A stretch of DNA of 48,521 nt from Bacteroidota bacterium (lineage in GTDB: Bacteria; Bacteroidota; Rhodothermia; Rhodothermales; Salinibacteraceae). The position numbers were made by a program, and so were the translations under genes. Positions within the stretch are counted from its first letter, which is position 1. Each line of letters starts with the position of its first letter. The notes below the pieces were generated by a model. The model saw only the letters and a program-made list of their open reading frames with translations. It searched no databases and was not told the DNA's origin. The stretch lies in assembly GCA_009908945.1 (NCBI GenBank), contig JAAAOI010000013.1, positions 1 through 48,521 on the forward strand, given 5' to 3'. Shown here in pieces: positions 42,401 to 48,521 of the stretch.

Positions 42401-43422
42401 CCCGGGGTCAGGCCGTCGATTTCGATCCACCAGTGCGCGCCGTCGGGATCGCCAAAGGCCGTGGTTGATTCGCGCTTCATGAAGAAATCGTTGTTGACCT
42501 GCCAGTCGGTGAAGTCGCCGATGGCGTAGGCAAACTCCTTCTCCGGCGCATAAATCGACAGGATCACACGGGAGTCGGAGCGTTCGGTGATGCCATCTTC
42601 CACCCCATCGGGGCGCGCTTCCTCCACCACCTCGGGGGCACGCAGCAGAAACGTCTCGACCGCATCGTCCAGTGCGGTGCCATCCGGCTGTTCGCCCTCT
42701 ACTTCCACCCGCAGATCCACCGGGCCGGGCGCGTTGAGGGTGGCGCTAAACCGCAGCGTGTCGTTCACGCTGGTGATGGTGTCCTGCAGGCTATCATTCA
42801 CAAACAGACGCCCCTCTGACAGGGTAGCTCCGTTGAAGGCCCGGCCGATGGCCGTCACCTCCACGGTCGTGTCGCGCGCTGCAATAAACGGGTTGAGAGG
42901 TGGATCCACATCCGGCGAGAGGAGCGTCGCCAGCACCGCCGGGTCGCCGCCGAGGTCCAGCACATCCACAAACAGGTCCTCGCTCTGCTGCGTGCCGTCC
43001 GCGTTGCGGAAGACGAAGTTCATTGAGGTGATCTCTTCATCCGGGGCCAGCGTGCAGCCTGTTTCGTTGGCGTTGTAGTAGGCCCGGATGTCGTCGATGG
43101 TGAGCTCGTACACGTCGTCAGCGACGCGCGTTAGGAGCATATCGTCCCGGTTTTGCGGCCAATCGGTTTTCACACACTTCCATTGTGAAGGGCTCTGGTC
43201 CGTAAAGACGCCCGTGTGGGCGTACACGTCACCGGTAAACCCTTCGAGTCCGCCGTCGCCGCGGTCGGCGAAGAAGGTCAGCGTGACGGATTCATCGGTC
43301 GGCACGGGCTGCGGCGGCTCCGTCTCGATAACCGACTGCCCTACCGCTGGCCACGCCGCCAGCGATAGGCTCAGCAGGCCCACCAGCAGTATCGCGATGA
43401 GGTGCTGTAGCGTTTGCTTCAT
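39418..43422 (-). CDS. Multidomain secreted GH13 alpha-amylase with C-terminal T9SS-type sorting domain
   Basis: A 1334-aa exported glucan hydrolase. Order: signal peptide (1-29, ending 'AAWPAVGQ'); beta-rich starch-binding-like and Ig-like domains (35-250); CBM48-like domain (about 285-385, 'APEKEFAYAIGDFTDWQ'); GH13 barrel (about 390-790) with 'AVLLDVVYNHVTERGPF', nucleophile Asp about 568 ('DGYRFDLTKGF'), acid Glu about 610 ('IVILEHFG') and 'YMESHDEQW' about 682; a long beta-rich region; and a final 85 residues opening 'NYPNPFTETTTIEYAVPE' and ending 'KVKRITLVR', the type A sorting domain of type IX secretion. The CBM48 arrangement suggests branched or pullulan-type substrates. It lies 78 bp downstream of the LacI gene. 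Confidence 0.9.
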   Translation of the reverse strand: MKQTLQHLIAILLVGLLSLSLAAWPAVGQSVIETEPPQPVPTDESVTLTFFADRGDGGLEGFTGDVYAHTGVFTDQSPSQWKCVKTDWPQNRDDMLLTRVADDVYELTIDDIRAYYNANETGCTLAPDEEITSMNFVFRNADGTQQSEDLFVDVLDLGGDPAVLATLLSPDVDPPLNPFIAARDTTVEVTAIGRAFNGATLSEGRLFVNDSLQDTITSVNDTLRFSATLNAPGPVDLRVEVEGEQPDGTALDDAVETFLLRAPEVVEEARPDGVEDGITERSDSRVILSIYAPEKEFAYAIGDFTDWQVNNDFFMKRESTTAFGDPDGAHWWIEIDGLTPGEEYAFQYFIDGEIRTGDPFSHKVLTPFDSFIPEEVYPGLKPYPGDVTTNLVSVFETGQPDFTFSDFQRPDKEELVVYELLLRDFNEAKTYASLIDELDYLESLGINAIELMPVANFDGTISWGYNPNFHLALEKSYGTRQAFKQFVEAAHQRGIAVLLDVVYNHVTERGPFVLLYGANADNPFLNIPASTPFSVFQQVNHDHPYIQYWLDRANRHWLEEFNIDGYRFDLTKGFIGGQPSDPNGTQPRRIENLQRMADEIWAVDEDAIVILEHFGTDDEEAQLANHRADDTGGMLLWNGQNFNYRQAAAGNLGSGAGLTSTYSPRRNGSFERLNHVTYMESHDEQWLMREMLQEGASADGYDIQTFDTALHRSKLAGAFFLTVPGPRMLWQLGEVGYGWNESECLRPGDGGFGDCPEGTPGRTAPKPVRTEYRDDVASPERTRLRKAWAALLRLRAENAVFRNPETSVSLRVTGSRAIRDIRLEHETQDAVVVGNFGLTARQAGVTFTQTGTWYDFFNDTSLEVDNTEQSLWLQPGEFRVFTTAPQEAPEPGLVIAPDETLGPPAELSFDLSRSFGDVGDQRSYQLVGLPGQVALDVAATLEGDPGENWRAFRDNGQAADFLEEYTPEAPLTFAPGRGFWVVSEAPWTAAEENLPAPAFDTEGATTIEVHEGWNIISNPMDADIDWALVQAANGISQTLWAWTGTGYEPADTFESAAASGTAYYYRHDFTTTQLTVPYPGSLAAQAAGSAALTAPLQALRTTPTLDLTARADGHGEASVRMGLREGETALSDAAPRASFASLAFSIDATEGQPAAVTRLVPEAFDGHTFDLSLKGPAGQDVVLTAEGLEAFGSAEVRLFDPRTERMYDLRTEGALRLQPDGRTMPLQLLVGSRDYVEQPAAPDQLTLKRNYPNPFTETTTIEYAVPEDMRVRIEVFDVLGRQVATLTDGYHRAGTHEVRWDGRDGSGGRAASGVYLVRLTAGSETKVKRITLVR

Positions 43423-43500
43423 GCGGAAGAATACGGTTCAGGCGGGGGGAGGTCAGCGGGTAATGCGCGTCGGCGGGTGCGCTGGAGGAGGCACACCATC

Positions 43501-44583
43501 CTACAGCGCGATCGCAGCCGCCGTGGCTTCAGACGACGCCGCGGTGCCGCAGGTACTGCGGGCGATGTATTCGGGGGCAAACACCGTCTTCGATGGTGTA
43601 CGGGCGGGTTGGGCGATGCGTTGCAGCAGCTTCTGCACGGCCAGCTTGCCCATCTCGCGCATGGGCTGGCGCAGGGTGGAGAGGCCCACGTGGCGGCTGG
43701 TGTGGATGTCGTCGAAGCCCACGATGGCCACATCGTCGGGGGCGCGCAGGCCGTGGTCGCGCAGGGCCTGCAGGGCGCCGAGGGCCTGCACGTCCGAGCA
43801 GGCAAACACAGCATCGGGGAGCTCGGGCAGCGCCAGCAAGTGCTGCATCGCCTCGTAGCCGGCTTCTTCCATAAAGCCAAACGGGTAGCTGGTGCTGTAC
43901 ACCACGAGCTCCGGATCGACGGGCTGCCCGGCTTCCCGCAGTGCCTGCTCATACCCGAGGCGCCGGTTCCGGGCGGGGGCGGGCGCCTCGGGCGCGACGG
44001 TGATGTGGGCGATCCGCTGGTAGCCATGCGCCAGCAGGCGCTGCACCGCATCGTAGGCGCCCTCGTCGTTGTCTACCGAGATGGAGTCAAAGAACGAGTG
44101 GTGGGTATCCACCAGCACGAGCGGTTGCCCGCTGGCCCGCACCATCTCGGCCTGGGCATCGGACAACTCGGCCGAGAGCAGCACCACCCCATCGGCACGC
44201 CCGGGCTGCAGGGCACGTTCCAGCTGGCCCTTGGTCTCCCGTTTCTCCGGAGCCAGGTAGATGGTCAGATCAAAATCACTATCGAACAGGGCATCCTGCA
44301 TGCCGCGCATTACCTGGGCATAAAAGAAATCCGTTTCAAACGGTACGACGGCGGCCAGCAGGCTGGTTTTCTGCAGCGCCAGGTTCTGCGCCGAAATGTG
44401 GGGGCTGTACCCCAGCGCGTCTGCCACCTTCAGCACGCGCTCCCGGGTTGCGTTGGCTACACGGGTCTGGTTATTGAATACGCGGGATACGGTCGCCGTT
44501 GACACGTTGGCGCGCTCCGCGACATCATAGATCGTGGGAGGCACAGGAGAGGTATGGGATCGGTTAATGAGTGGAACGCGCAT
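43501..44583 (-). CDS. LacI-family transcriptional regulator of the starch locus
   Basis: A 360-aa repressor. The HTH starts at 'TIYDVAERANVSTATVSRVFNN' (recognition helix 'STATVSRVFN' as in MalR/CcpA), followed by the hinge 'GYSPHISAQNLALQKT', where the usual 'PNxxAR' is 'PHISAQ', and a type 1 periplasmic-binding-like effector domain ('AAVVPFETDFFYAQVMRGMQ', 'VAIVGFDDIHTSRHVGLSTL'). The effector is probably a maltodextrin. ATG at 44583; the track's 64 upstream residues are non-family. It is placed inside the operon it probably controls, between a lipoprotein and the large amylase. A perfect LacI-type site lies at 46713-46726. Confidence 0.92.
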   Translation of the reverse strand: MRVPLINRSHTSPVPPTIYDVAERANVSTATVSRVFNNQTRVANATRERVLKVADALGYSPHISAQNLALQKTSLLAAVVPFETDFFYAQVMRGMQDALFDSDFDLTIYLAPEKRETKGQLERALQPGRADGVVLLSAELSDAQAEMVRASGQPLVLVDTHHSFFDSISVDNDEGAYDAVQRLLAHGYQRIAHITVAPEAPAPARNRRLGYEQALREAGQPVDPELVVYSTSYPFGFMEEAGYEAMQHLLALPELPDAVFACSDVQALGALQALRDHGLRAPDDVAIVGFDDIHTSRHVGLSTLRQPMREMGKLAVQKLLQRIAQPARTPSKTVFAPEYIARSTCGTAASSEATAAAIAL

Positions 44584-44592
44584 AGTTGATTT

Positions 44593-44604
44593 GCACTGCA
44601 GTGC
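44593..44604. promoter_or_regulatory. 12-bp palindrome just upstream of the lacI-type gene
   Basis: GCACTGCAGTGC is a perfect palindrome 10 bp before the regulator's ATG. It lacks the central CG usual for LacI operators, so autoregulation through it is only a possibility; it would also form an RNA hairpin over the initiation region. Confidence 0.35.
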
Positions 44605-44748
44605 GCCCCAGGTGTAGTGAAAACCCGGCACAGGCACCGGCACTGCGCGCAGCATAGGGGCGTAGCGCCCCGCTGGCCTACGGGCACCACACCGCCGTCG
44701 GTGGGACGCTGTTTCCCTGCAGGACACACGCTGCTCTCGTACACACAT

Positions 44749-44780
44749 GCTGCGTGACGCGGAGGAGCGCGCCACGCAGC
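44749..44780 (-). terminator. Intercistronic hairpin between lipoprotein and lacI genes
   Basis: GCTGCGTG pairs with CACGCAGC, with further inner pairing, 36 nt after the lipoprotein stop codon. There is no T-run. It could partly terminate transcription or protect the lipoprotein mRNA, giving it more product than the downstream regulator. Confidence 0.45.
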
Positions 44781-44816
44781 CGGTTCGTGCGAGCTATTGT
44801 ATCACCCGATGCCGCC

Positions 44817-46562
44817 TTAGTTACCGCGACGGATGACGATGTCGTCGAGGGCAAAGGTGACTTCGTCATTGGCGTTGCGGATTTCGAAGCCGACGTTGCT
44901 CAGGGCGCCGTCGCCGTTGGTCTCCACGAGCGTCGATGGGTCGTCCCCAAAGTCCGATAGCGGCACCTCGATCGTTTGCCAATCGGCCCCGGCTACAACG
45001 CCGGTTTCAATGCCGTTATCGAAGTTAAATCCACCCACGAAGCCTCGCGTCTCCAAGAAGATGAAGAGCGTAAAGTCTTCCGAGATGTCACCGATGCGCA
45101 ATTGCAGGACATCGTTGGCCAGATCGGCCTCGGGGAGGCGGAGGACGTCGTAGTTGAACCCAAAGCCACCGCCCTCGCCGGTGTAGGTGCGGGCCCGCGT
45201 GCCGGCTGATTCCGTAGCCACGCCGGTGGTGAAGTCATTCGAGACGCCGCCAAACGTGTACGGGTTGGTGGTGTCATCGAAGTCGAAGAAGGAGACGATC
45301 GTTCCATCGGCATCGCCGAAGCTGAGGTCGTCCAGGAACACCTCGACCGACGTTCCGGCGGCGGGGCGTTGAATTTCTACGTCAACCTCCGCGAGCGTGC
45401 CATTTAGGGCGTCGAGGCCCGCGTCCGCGGCCGGCACCTCAAAGAAGAGCCAGGGCTGCCCCCGCTCCAGGCTCTGGGTGAACTCGGCCTCGGCACCGGC
45501 ATCGTCGCGGAAGGTCCACACGAGGTCAACAATGGCTCCGGCATCGCCGCGCGCGTAGAAGGTGAAGCGGTCGGCTCCATCGAGCGCTATGGTGTTGGCC
45601 AACGTAACGCCACTGCCGGTTTCGCCCGCAAGCGATAGCGACTTGGAGCCGCTGGCGACCGTGGGCGCGTCAGTCACGATTTGGCTCGTGGCCGTACCGA
45701 GGTCTGTGATGGTGCGCTCTTCGTAGTCCGCCACGTTCAAGAAACCCGTGAGGACGCCCGCCTGGCCATCAACGCCGAAGAGCTCACCGCTGCCCGTCAG
45801 GCCGACGGTGAGGCTCTCCTCCAGCTCGAGCAGGGCGTTGGCGCCTTCAAACACCAGATCAGCGGTGGTTTCAACGGTCACGTCCGCTGACTCATACGTG
45901 ATCTCGAAGGTGGTGCTGCCATCGGCCGGTGAGCCTTCCGTGGCTCCCTCTGTAATCACAAATGCGCCCGGGCCTTCAACGTTAGCGAGCGCAAAGCTGG
46001 GGGCTTCATCCAACGCCCGATACGAGATGACCAGCTCGCGCGTCTCACTTGTCGTCTGGTCTTCGGGGATTTCAAGGGTCACGCTCTCAGCAGACGCCGA
46101 GAGTTCAGGTAGGACTTTCTGCGCGTCCACATTGATGGTCTGGCTGGCCGTGCGGTTGAGTTCCGCGCTCCCCCCTGATATCGTAATCGTCGCCTGGGAG
46201 GGATCGATGGTGCTGGCTTCGGGATACGTAAACGCGAGAGCAAAGGTAGTCGTCCCTCCGTCGAACGGGTCGCCGCTGTTGGAGCGGTTGGTGACCTCAA
46301 GGCTCCCGGGCCCGTCAACCGTAGCGTCGATGTCCGGCGGCCCATCCAGCCCGCGGTATTCCACCGTGATTTCTTCACTGGTTGCGCCAGCTTCATCTGT
46401 TGGGACTTCGAGCAGCACCTCGGCCGGTTGGGGTTCGTCAATCTCGGGCACGGTTACGCGCGGGGCTACCGTGTCGTCGTCGCAGGCCGTTAGCAGGAGC
46501 AACATCCCCAGCAGGACAAGGCCCGCCAGCGTGGAGGCGAAAGGGCGTGGTAGTAGATTCAT
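44817..46562 (-). CDS. Ig-like, carbohydrate-binding-type surface lipoprotein
   Basis: A 581-aa lipoprotein ('LAGLVLLGMLLLLTAC', acidic DDD after the Cys). Two tandem Ig-like domains (about 55-160 and 165-275) share the wording 'SEEITVEYRGLDGPP' / 'TRELVISYRALDEAP' and 'GDPFDGGTTTF' / 'GSPADGSTTF', so they arose by duplication. Two C-terminal jelly-roll-like modules each end alike ('VEVFLDDLSFGDADG', 'VTFALDDIVIRRGN'), a pattern of CBM11-type beta sandwiches. It heads the starch locus and may capture glucans at the surface, a role like SusE/SusF, but it is not a recognisable homologue of them. Start at either of two adjacent ATGs. Confidence 0.8.
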   Translation of the reverse strand: MNLLPRPFASTLAGLVLLGMLLLLTACDDDTVAPRVTVPEIDEPQPAEVLLEVPTDEAGATSEEITVEYRGLDGPPDIDATVDGPGSLEVTNRSNSGDPFDGGTTTFALAFTYPEASTIDPSQATITISGGSAELNRTASQTINVDAQKVLPELSASAESVTLEIPEDQTTSETRELVISYRALDEAPSFALANVEGPGAFVITEGATEGSPADGSTTFEITYESADVTVETTADLVFEGANALLELEESLTVGLTGSGELFGVDGQAGVLTGFLNVADYEERTITDLGTATSQIVTDAPTVASGSKSLSLAGETGSGVTLANTIALDGADRFTFYARGDAGAIVDLVWTFRDDAGAEAEFTQSLERGQPWLFFEVPAADAGLDALNGTLAEVDVEIQRPAAGTSVEVFLDDLSFGDADGTIVSFFDFDDTTNPYTFGGVSNDFTTGVATESAGTRARTYTGEGGGFGFNYDVLRLPEADLANDVLQLRIGDISEDFTLFIFLETRGFVGGFNFDNGIETGVVAGADWQTIEVPLSDFGDDPSTLVETNGDGALSNVGFEIRNANDEVTFALDDIVIRRGN

Positions 46563-46606
46563 CATGGAGGGGTGCGTCGTAAGGTTGGTGTACACGCAGA
46601 TGGAAG

Positions 46607-46660
46607 GAGCGCCCGTGAGTCAGCACGAGGAATTACCGAGAGGCTGCGTCGCGGGCGCTC
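46607..46660 (-). repeat. 9-bp inverted repeat in the leader of the starch locus
   Basis: GAGCGCCCG (46607-46615) is complementary to CGGGCGCTC (46652-46660) across 36 nt. It lies between the predicted promoter and the lipoprotein start, so the leader RNA could fold into a long hairpin. Confidence 0.5.
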
Positions 46661-46712
46661 TATAGGAGGCTATTTGTGCCCCTGCTACAGGCGCTCTAAA
46701 ATGGTGTGCAGC

Positions 46713-46726
46713 TGTAAGCGCTTACA
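46713..46726. promoter_or_regulatory. LacI/CcpA-type operator upstream of the starch locus
   Basis: TGTAAGCGCTTACA is a perfect 14-bp palindrome with central CG, the classic site for LacI-family proteins with a CcpA/MalR-like recognition helix. It begins about 10 bp after the predicted -10, so binding would block transcription start. The locus encodes a LacI regulator with such a helix. Confidence 0.8.
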
Positions 46727-46736
46727 TACTTCATAT

Positions 46737-46765
46737 AGTATAATTACGCCGGGAGTAAAGGGCAA
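46737..46765 (-). promoter_or_regulatory. Sigma70-like promoter of the starch locus
   Basis: On the minus strand TTGCCC (46760-46765), a 17-bp spacer and TATACT (46737-46742) match -35 and -10 consensus at 4/6 and 5/6 positions. It points at the lipoprotein gene and overlaps the operator region. Confidence 0.6.
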
Positions 46766-47062
46766 AAGGAATCTGCTGCTTTAGGGCATTTTGTATGCGC
46801 TTCCATTGCGTGGGCAGCCACGTGCGGCGGCCGATGCCTCCCCTGCTCACAGAAGCGCTTCCAGTATCTTCAAGATTTCCATGGGCCTGCTGCCATTGCC
46901 CGCATACGCCCTGGCGGATATCCCCCCGTCGCACAAGGGAAGGCAGGCGTCCAGCCCTCTCCCCCAATTCACACGCAACCGCCGCGCGCGGCGCCGAAAC
47001 CGGTTGCCATTCCGCGGTCGGGCCCTTGGGCACCGGCGCTGCTCGGCGCCATGGGCGCGGTG
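46766..47062. other. Gene-free DNA between the starch promoter and clpX
   Basis: About 300 bp of GC-rich sequence with only overlapping unconvincing ORFs. It contains GAAGCGCTTC at 46852-46861, sharing the AAGCGCTT core of the main operator 137 bp away, which could be an auxiliary LacI site. No terminator for clpX (which ends at 47063 on the minus strand) is clear. Confidence 0.35.
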
Positions 47063-48325
47063 CTACGCACTGGCCTTGCGCTTTTCCAGGAGCGGGGGGC
47101 GGCCGTCACGTACCACAGGCGCGGTGATGCGGCACGTGCTGATGTCGCCGTGCTGATGCACCTCGAACATGATGTCGAGCATGACTTCCTCCATTACCGC
47201 GCGGAGGCCGCGGGCGCCGGTGCCGCGTACACGGGCGCGCTCCACGATAGCGTCCAGCGCCTCGTCGTCCACCTGCAGCCGGATACCGTCCAGCGCCAAC
47301 AGCTTCTGGTATTGCTTCACGAGCGCGTTGCGCGGCTCGGTAAGAATAGTCTTGAGGGCAGCGTCGTTCAGCGGGTCGAGCGTCGCCATGAGGGGCAGGC
47401 GGCCCACGAGCTCAGGGATCAGCCCGAACTGCAGCAGGTCGCTGGGCTCGGCGTAGCGCAGGAGGGCGGGGTCGCGCTTGTCAACTTTCTGCTTGTGCTT
47501 GGCGGTGAAGCCCATCGTGCCCCGGCTCATCCGCTGGGCCACCAGCTCCGGCAGGCCCTGAAACGCCCCGCCACAGATAAACAAGATGTGCTGTGTGTTG
47601 ACGTTCACCAGGCTCTGCTCCGGGTGCTTCCGCCCGCCCTTGGGCGGCACGCCGGCGGTGGTTCCTTCCAGCATCTTAAGCAGCGCCTGCTGCACCCCCT
47701 CGCCCGATACGTCGCGCGTGATGGACGCGTTGTCGGCTTTGCGGGCCACCTTGTCGATCTCGTCGATGTAGATGATGCCCTGCTCGGCCTGCTCCACGTT
47801 GAAGTCGGCCGCATGCAGAAGGCTCGACAGGATGCTTTCCACATCCTCGCCCACGTAGCCTGCTTCGGTAAGTGCCGTCGCATCGGAAATGGAGAACGGG
47901 ACATCCAGCACGCGCGCCAGTGTGCGGGCAAGCAGCGTTTTGCCGGTACCCGTGGGGCCCAGCAGTAGGATGTTCGACTTCTCCAGCTCGACGTCGGCAT
48001 AATCGTAGTCGTAGTCCGACGACTCGATGCGCTTGTAGTGGTTGTAGACCGCTACGGAAAGGGCTTTTTTAGCCGCGTCCTGTCCGACCACGTAAGCATC
48101 CAGGGCCTCCTTGATCTTGTGGGGCGGCATCTGCCGGCGATGGCGTTTAGGCCGATCGGATTCGCTGCTGTAGGCGCGGAGGTCGTTGCGCACGATGCCC
48201 GAGGCGTCGTGGATGCACCGGTCGCAGATGTACACGTCGGGGCCCGCCACCATGGAGCTTACTTCGTGGGCGGTGCGCCCGCAGAAGGAGCAGGTAATGT
48301 TGTCGTCTTGCGGTTGGTCACTCAT
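47063..48325 (-). CDS. clpX: ATP-dependent Clp protease ATP-binding subunit ClpX
   Basis: AAA+ unfoldase that feeds proteins to ClpP. The N-terminal zinc-binding domain has four cysteines ('[13 protein letters not shown]', '[10 protein letters not shown]'). Walker A '[20 protein letters not shown]', pore-1 loop '[10 protein letters not shown]', Walker B '[12 protein letters not shown]', sensor-2 '[16 protein letters not shown]' and a GRKHP loop follow. The ClpP-docking IGF loop appears as 'GTMGFTAKH' (MGF). 420 aa is normal. clpP, often upstream, is not in the 196 bp to the window edge. Confidence 0.97.
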   Translation of the reverse strand: MSDQPQDDNITCSFCGRTAHEVSSMVAGPDVYICDRCIHDASGIVRNDLRAYSSESDRPKRHRRQMPPHKIKEALDAYVVGQDAAKKALSVAVYNHYKRIESSDYDYDYADVELEKSNILLLGPTGTGKTLLARTLARVLDVPFSISDATALTEAGYVGEDVESILSSLLHAADFNVEQAEQGIIYIDEIDKVARKADNASITRDVSGEGVQQALLKMLEGTTAGVPPKGGRKHPEQSLVNVNTQHILFICGGAFQGLPELVAQRMSRGTMGFTAKHKQKVDKRDPALLRYAEPSDLLQFGLIPELVGRLPLMATLDPLNDAALKTILTEPRNALVKQYQKLLALDGIRLQVDDEALDAIVERARVRGTGARGLRAVMEEVMLDIMFEVHQHGDISTCRITAPVVRDGRPPLLEKRKASA

Positions 48326-48521
48326 GGAGCCATCGGATTATGGCGGCGCGGGGCGGGCATCCCAATAAAGGAATATAGCATACGACAGGCACAGAAGTAA
48401 GGTGCCACTCAGAAGAAGCCAACACGGGGGCGCTCCCCAAAGACCTCATACCGGAGGCTACCCGGTTATCGGCCAAAACACGCCAAACCGAAGGCGCTGC
48501 TCGGGCAGCGGATAGATCGGC

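Noticed and set aside
39370-42468. 1032-aa plus-strand ORF
   Set aside because: It lies entirely antisense to the multidomain amylase gene, is rich in Arg/Gly/His as GC-rich shadows are, and has no domain. The minus-strand GH13 reading is unambiguous.

Overview
The window is a compact, high-GC bacterial chromosome segment with about 40 protein genes, one tRNA and one SRP RNA. I see no phage, transposon, CRISPR or plasmid signature. Several traits point to a Bacteroidota/Rhodothermota-type bacterium, possibly of the Salinibacter/Salisaeta kind: a C-terminal 'NYPNPF...' sorting domain typical of type IX secretion, several -7 elements close to TAnnTTTG, few Shine-Dalgarno sequences, many acidic proteins, and Ig-like and choice-of-anchor-D lipoproteins. 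This placement is inferred from recognition, not from a search.

Layout. 1-4.3 kb: tRNA-Arg(ACG), then a minus-strand thiamine operon thiO-thiS-thiG-tenI/thiE-thiD, divergent from a second FAD amine-oxidase-like gene. 5.6-6.8 kb: class I fructose-bisphosphate aldolase with a clear promoter, RBS and terminator. 7.3-9.0 kb: an envelope cassette (single-pass coiled-coil protein, DUF2752, TM2). 9.4-11.5 kb: a divergent Nramp-like transporter and a TauE/SafE permease. 11.6-13.2 kb: a large unrecognised protein with a Pro/Ala-rich linker. 13.3-17.1 kb: divergent propionyl-CoA synthetase and acyl-CoA carboxylase beta subunit, which together suggest propionate assimilation. 17.3-19.6 kb: MltD-like lytic transglycosylase with four LysM repeats. 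19.8-23.8 kb: Crp/Fnr regulator followed by a ba3-type oxidase operon (tiny subunit IIa, subunits II and I, Sco), with an FNR-type box in between. 23.8-30.3 kb: housekeeping genes, including a GTP cyclohydrolase I / 6-pyruvoyl-tetrahydropterin synthase / sepiapterin-reductase-like cluster that could make a biopterin, a HIT protein, CoaE, a carboxylesterase, RibBA and YajC. 30.5 kb: 4.5S SRP RNA. 30.7-32.6 kb: photolyase/cryptochrome and DUF2470. 32.7-35.1 kb: osmoprotectant-type ABC transporter with a fused binding protein and permease. 35.3-36.9 kb: an unrecognised exported, probably outer-membrane protein. 36.9-46.6 kb: a minus-strand starch/maltodextrin locus (two GH13 enzymes, two lipoproteins, a LacI regulator) headed by a sigma70-like promoter with a perfect LacI-type operator. 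47.1-48.3 kb: clpX.

The most informative observations combine genes with cis sites. An FNR box lies at about -41 of a predicted oxidase promoter, next to its likely regulator gene. A TGTAAGCGCTTACA operator lies just downstream of the predicted start of the starch locus, which encodes its own LacI protein. Three adjacent genes match the three steps from GTP to tetrahydrobiopterin. No single feature is convincing evidence of a wholly new system. The least explained proteins are the 541-aa linker protein, the TM2/DUF2752 cassette leader, the altered-site Nramp homologue and the 35.3 kb exported protein.
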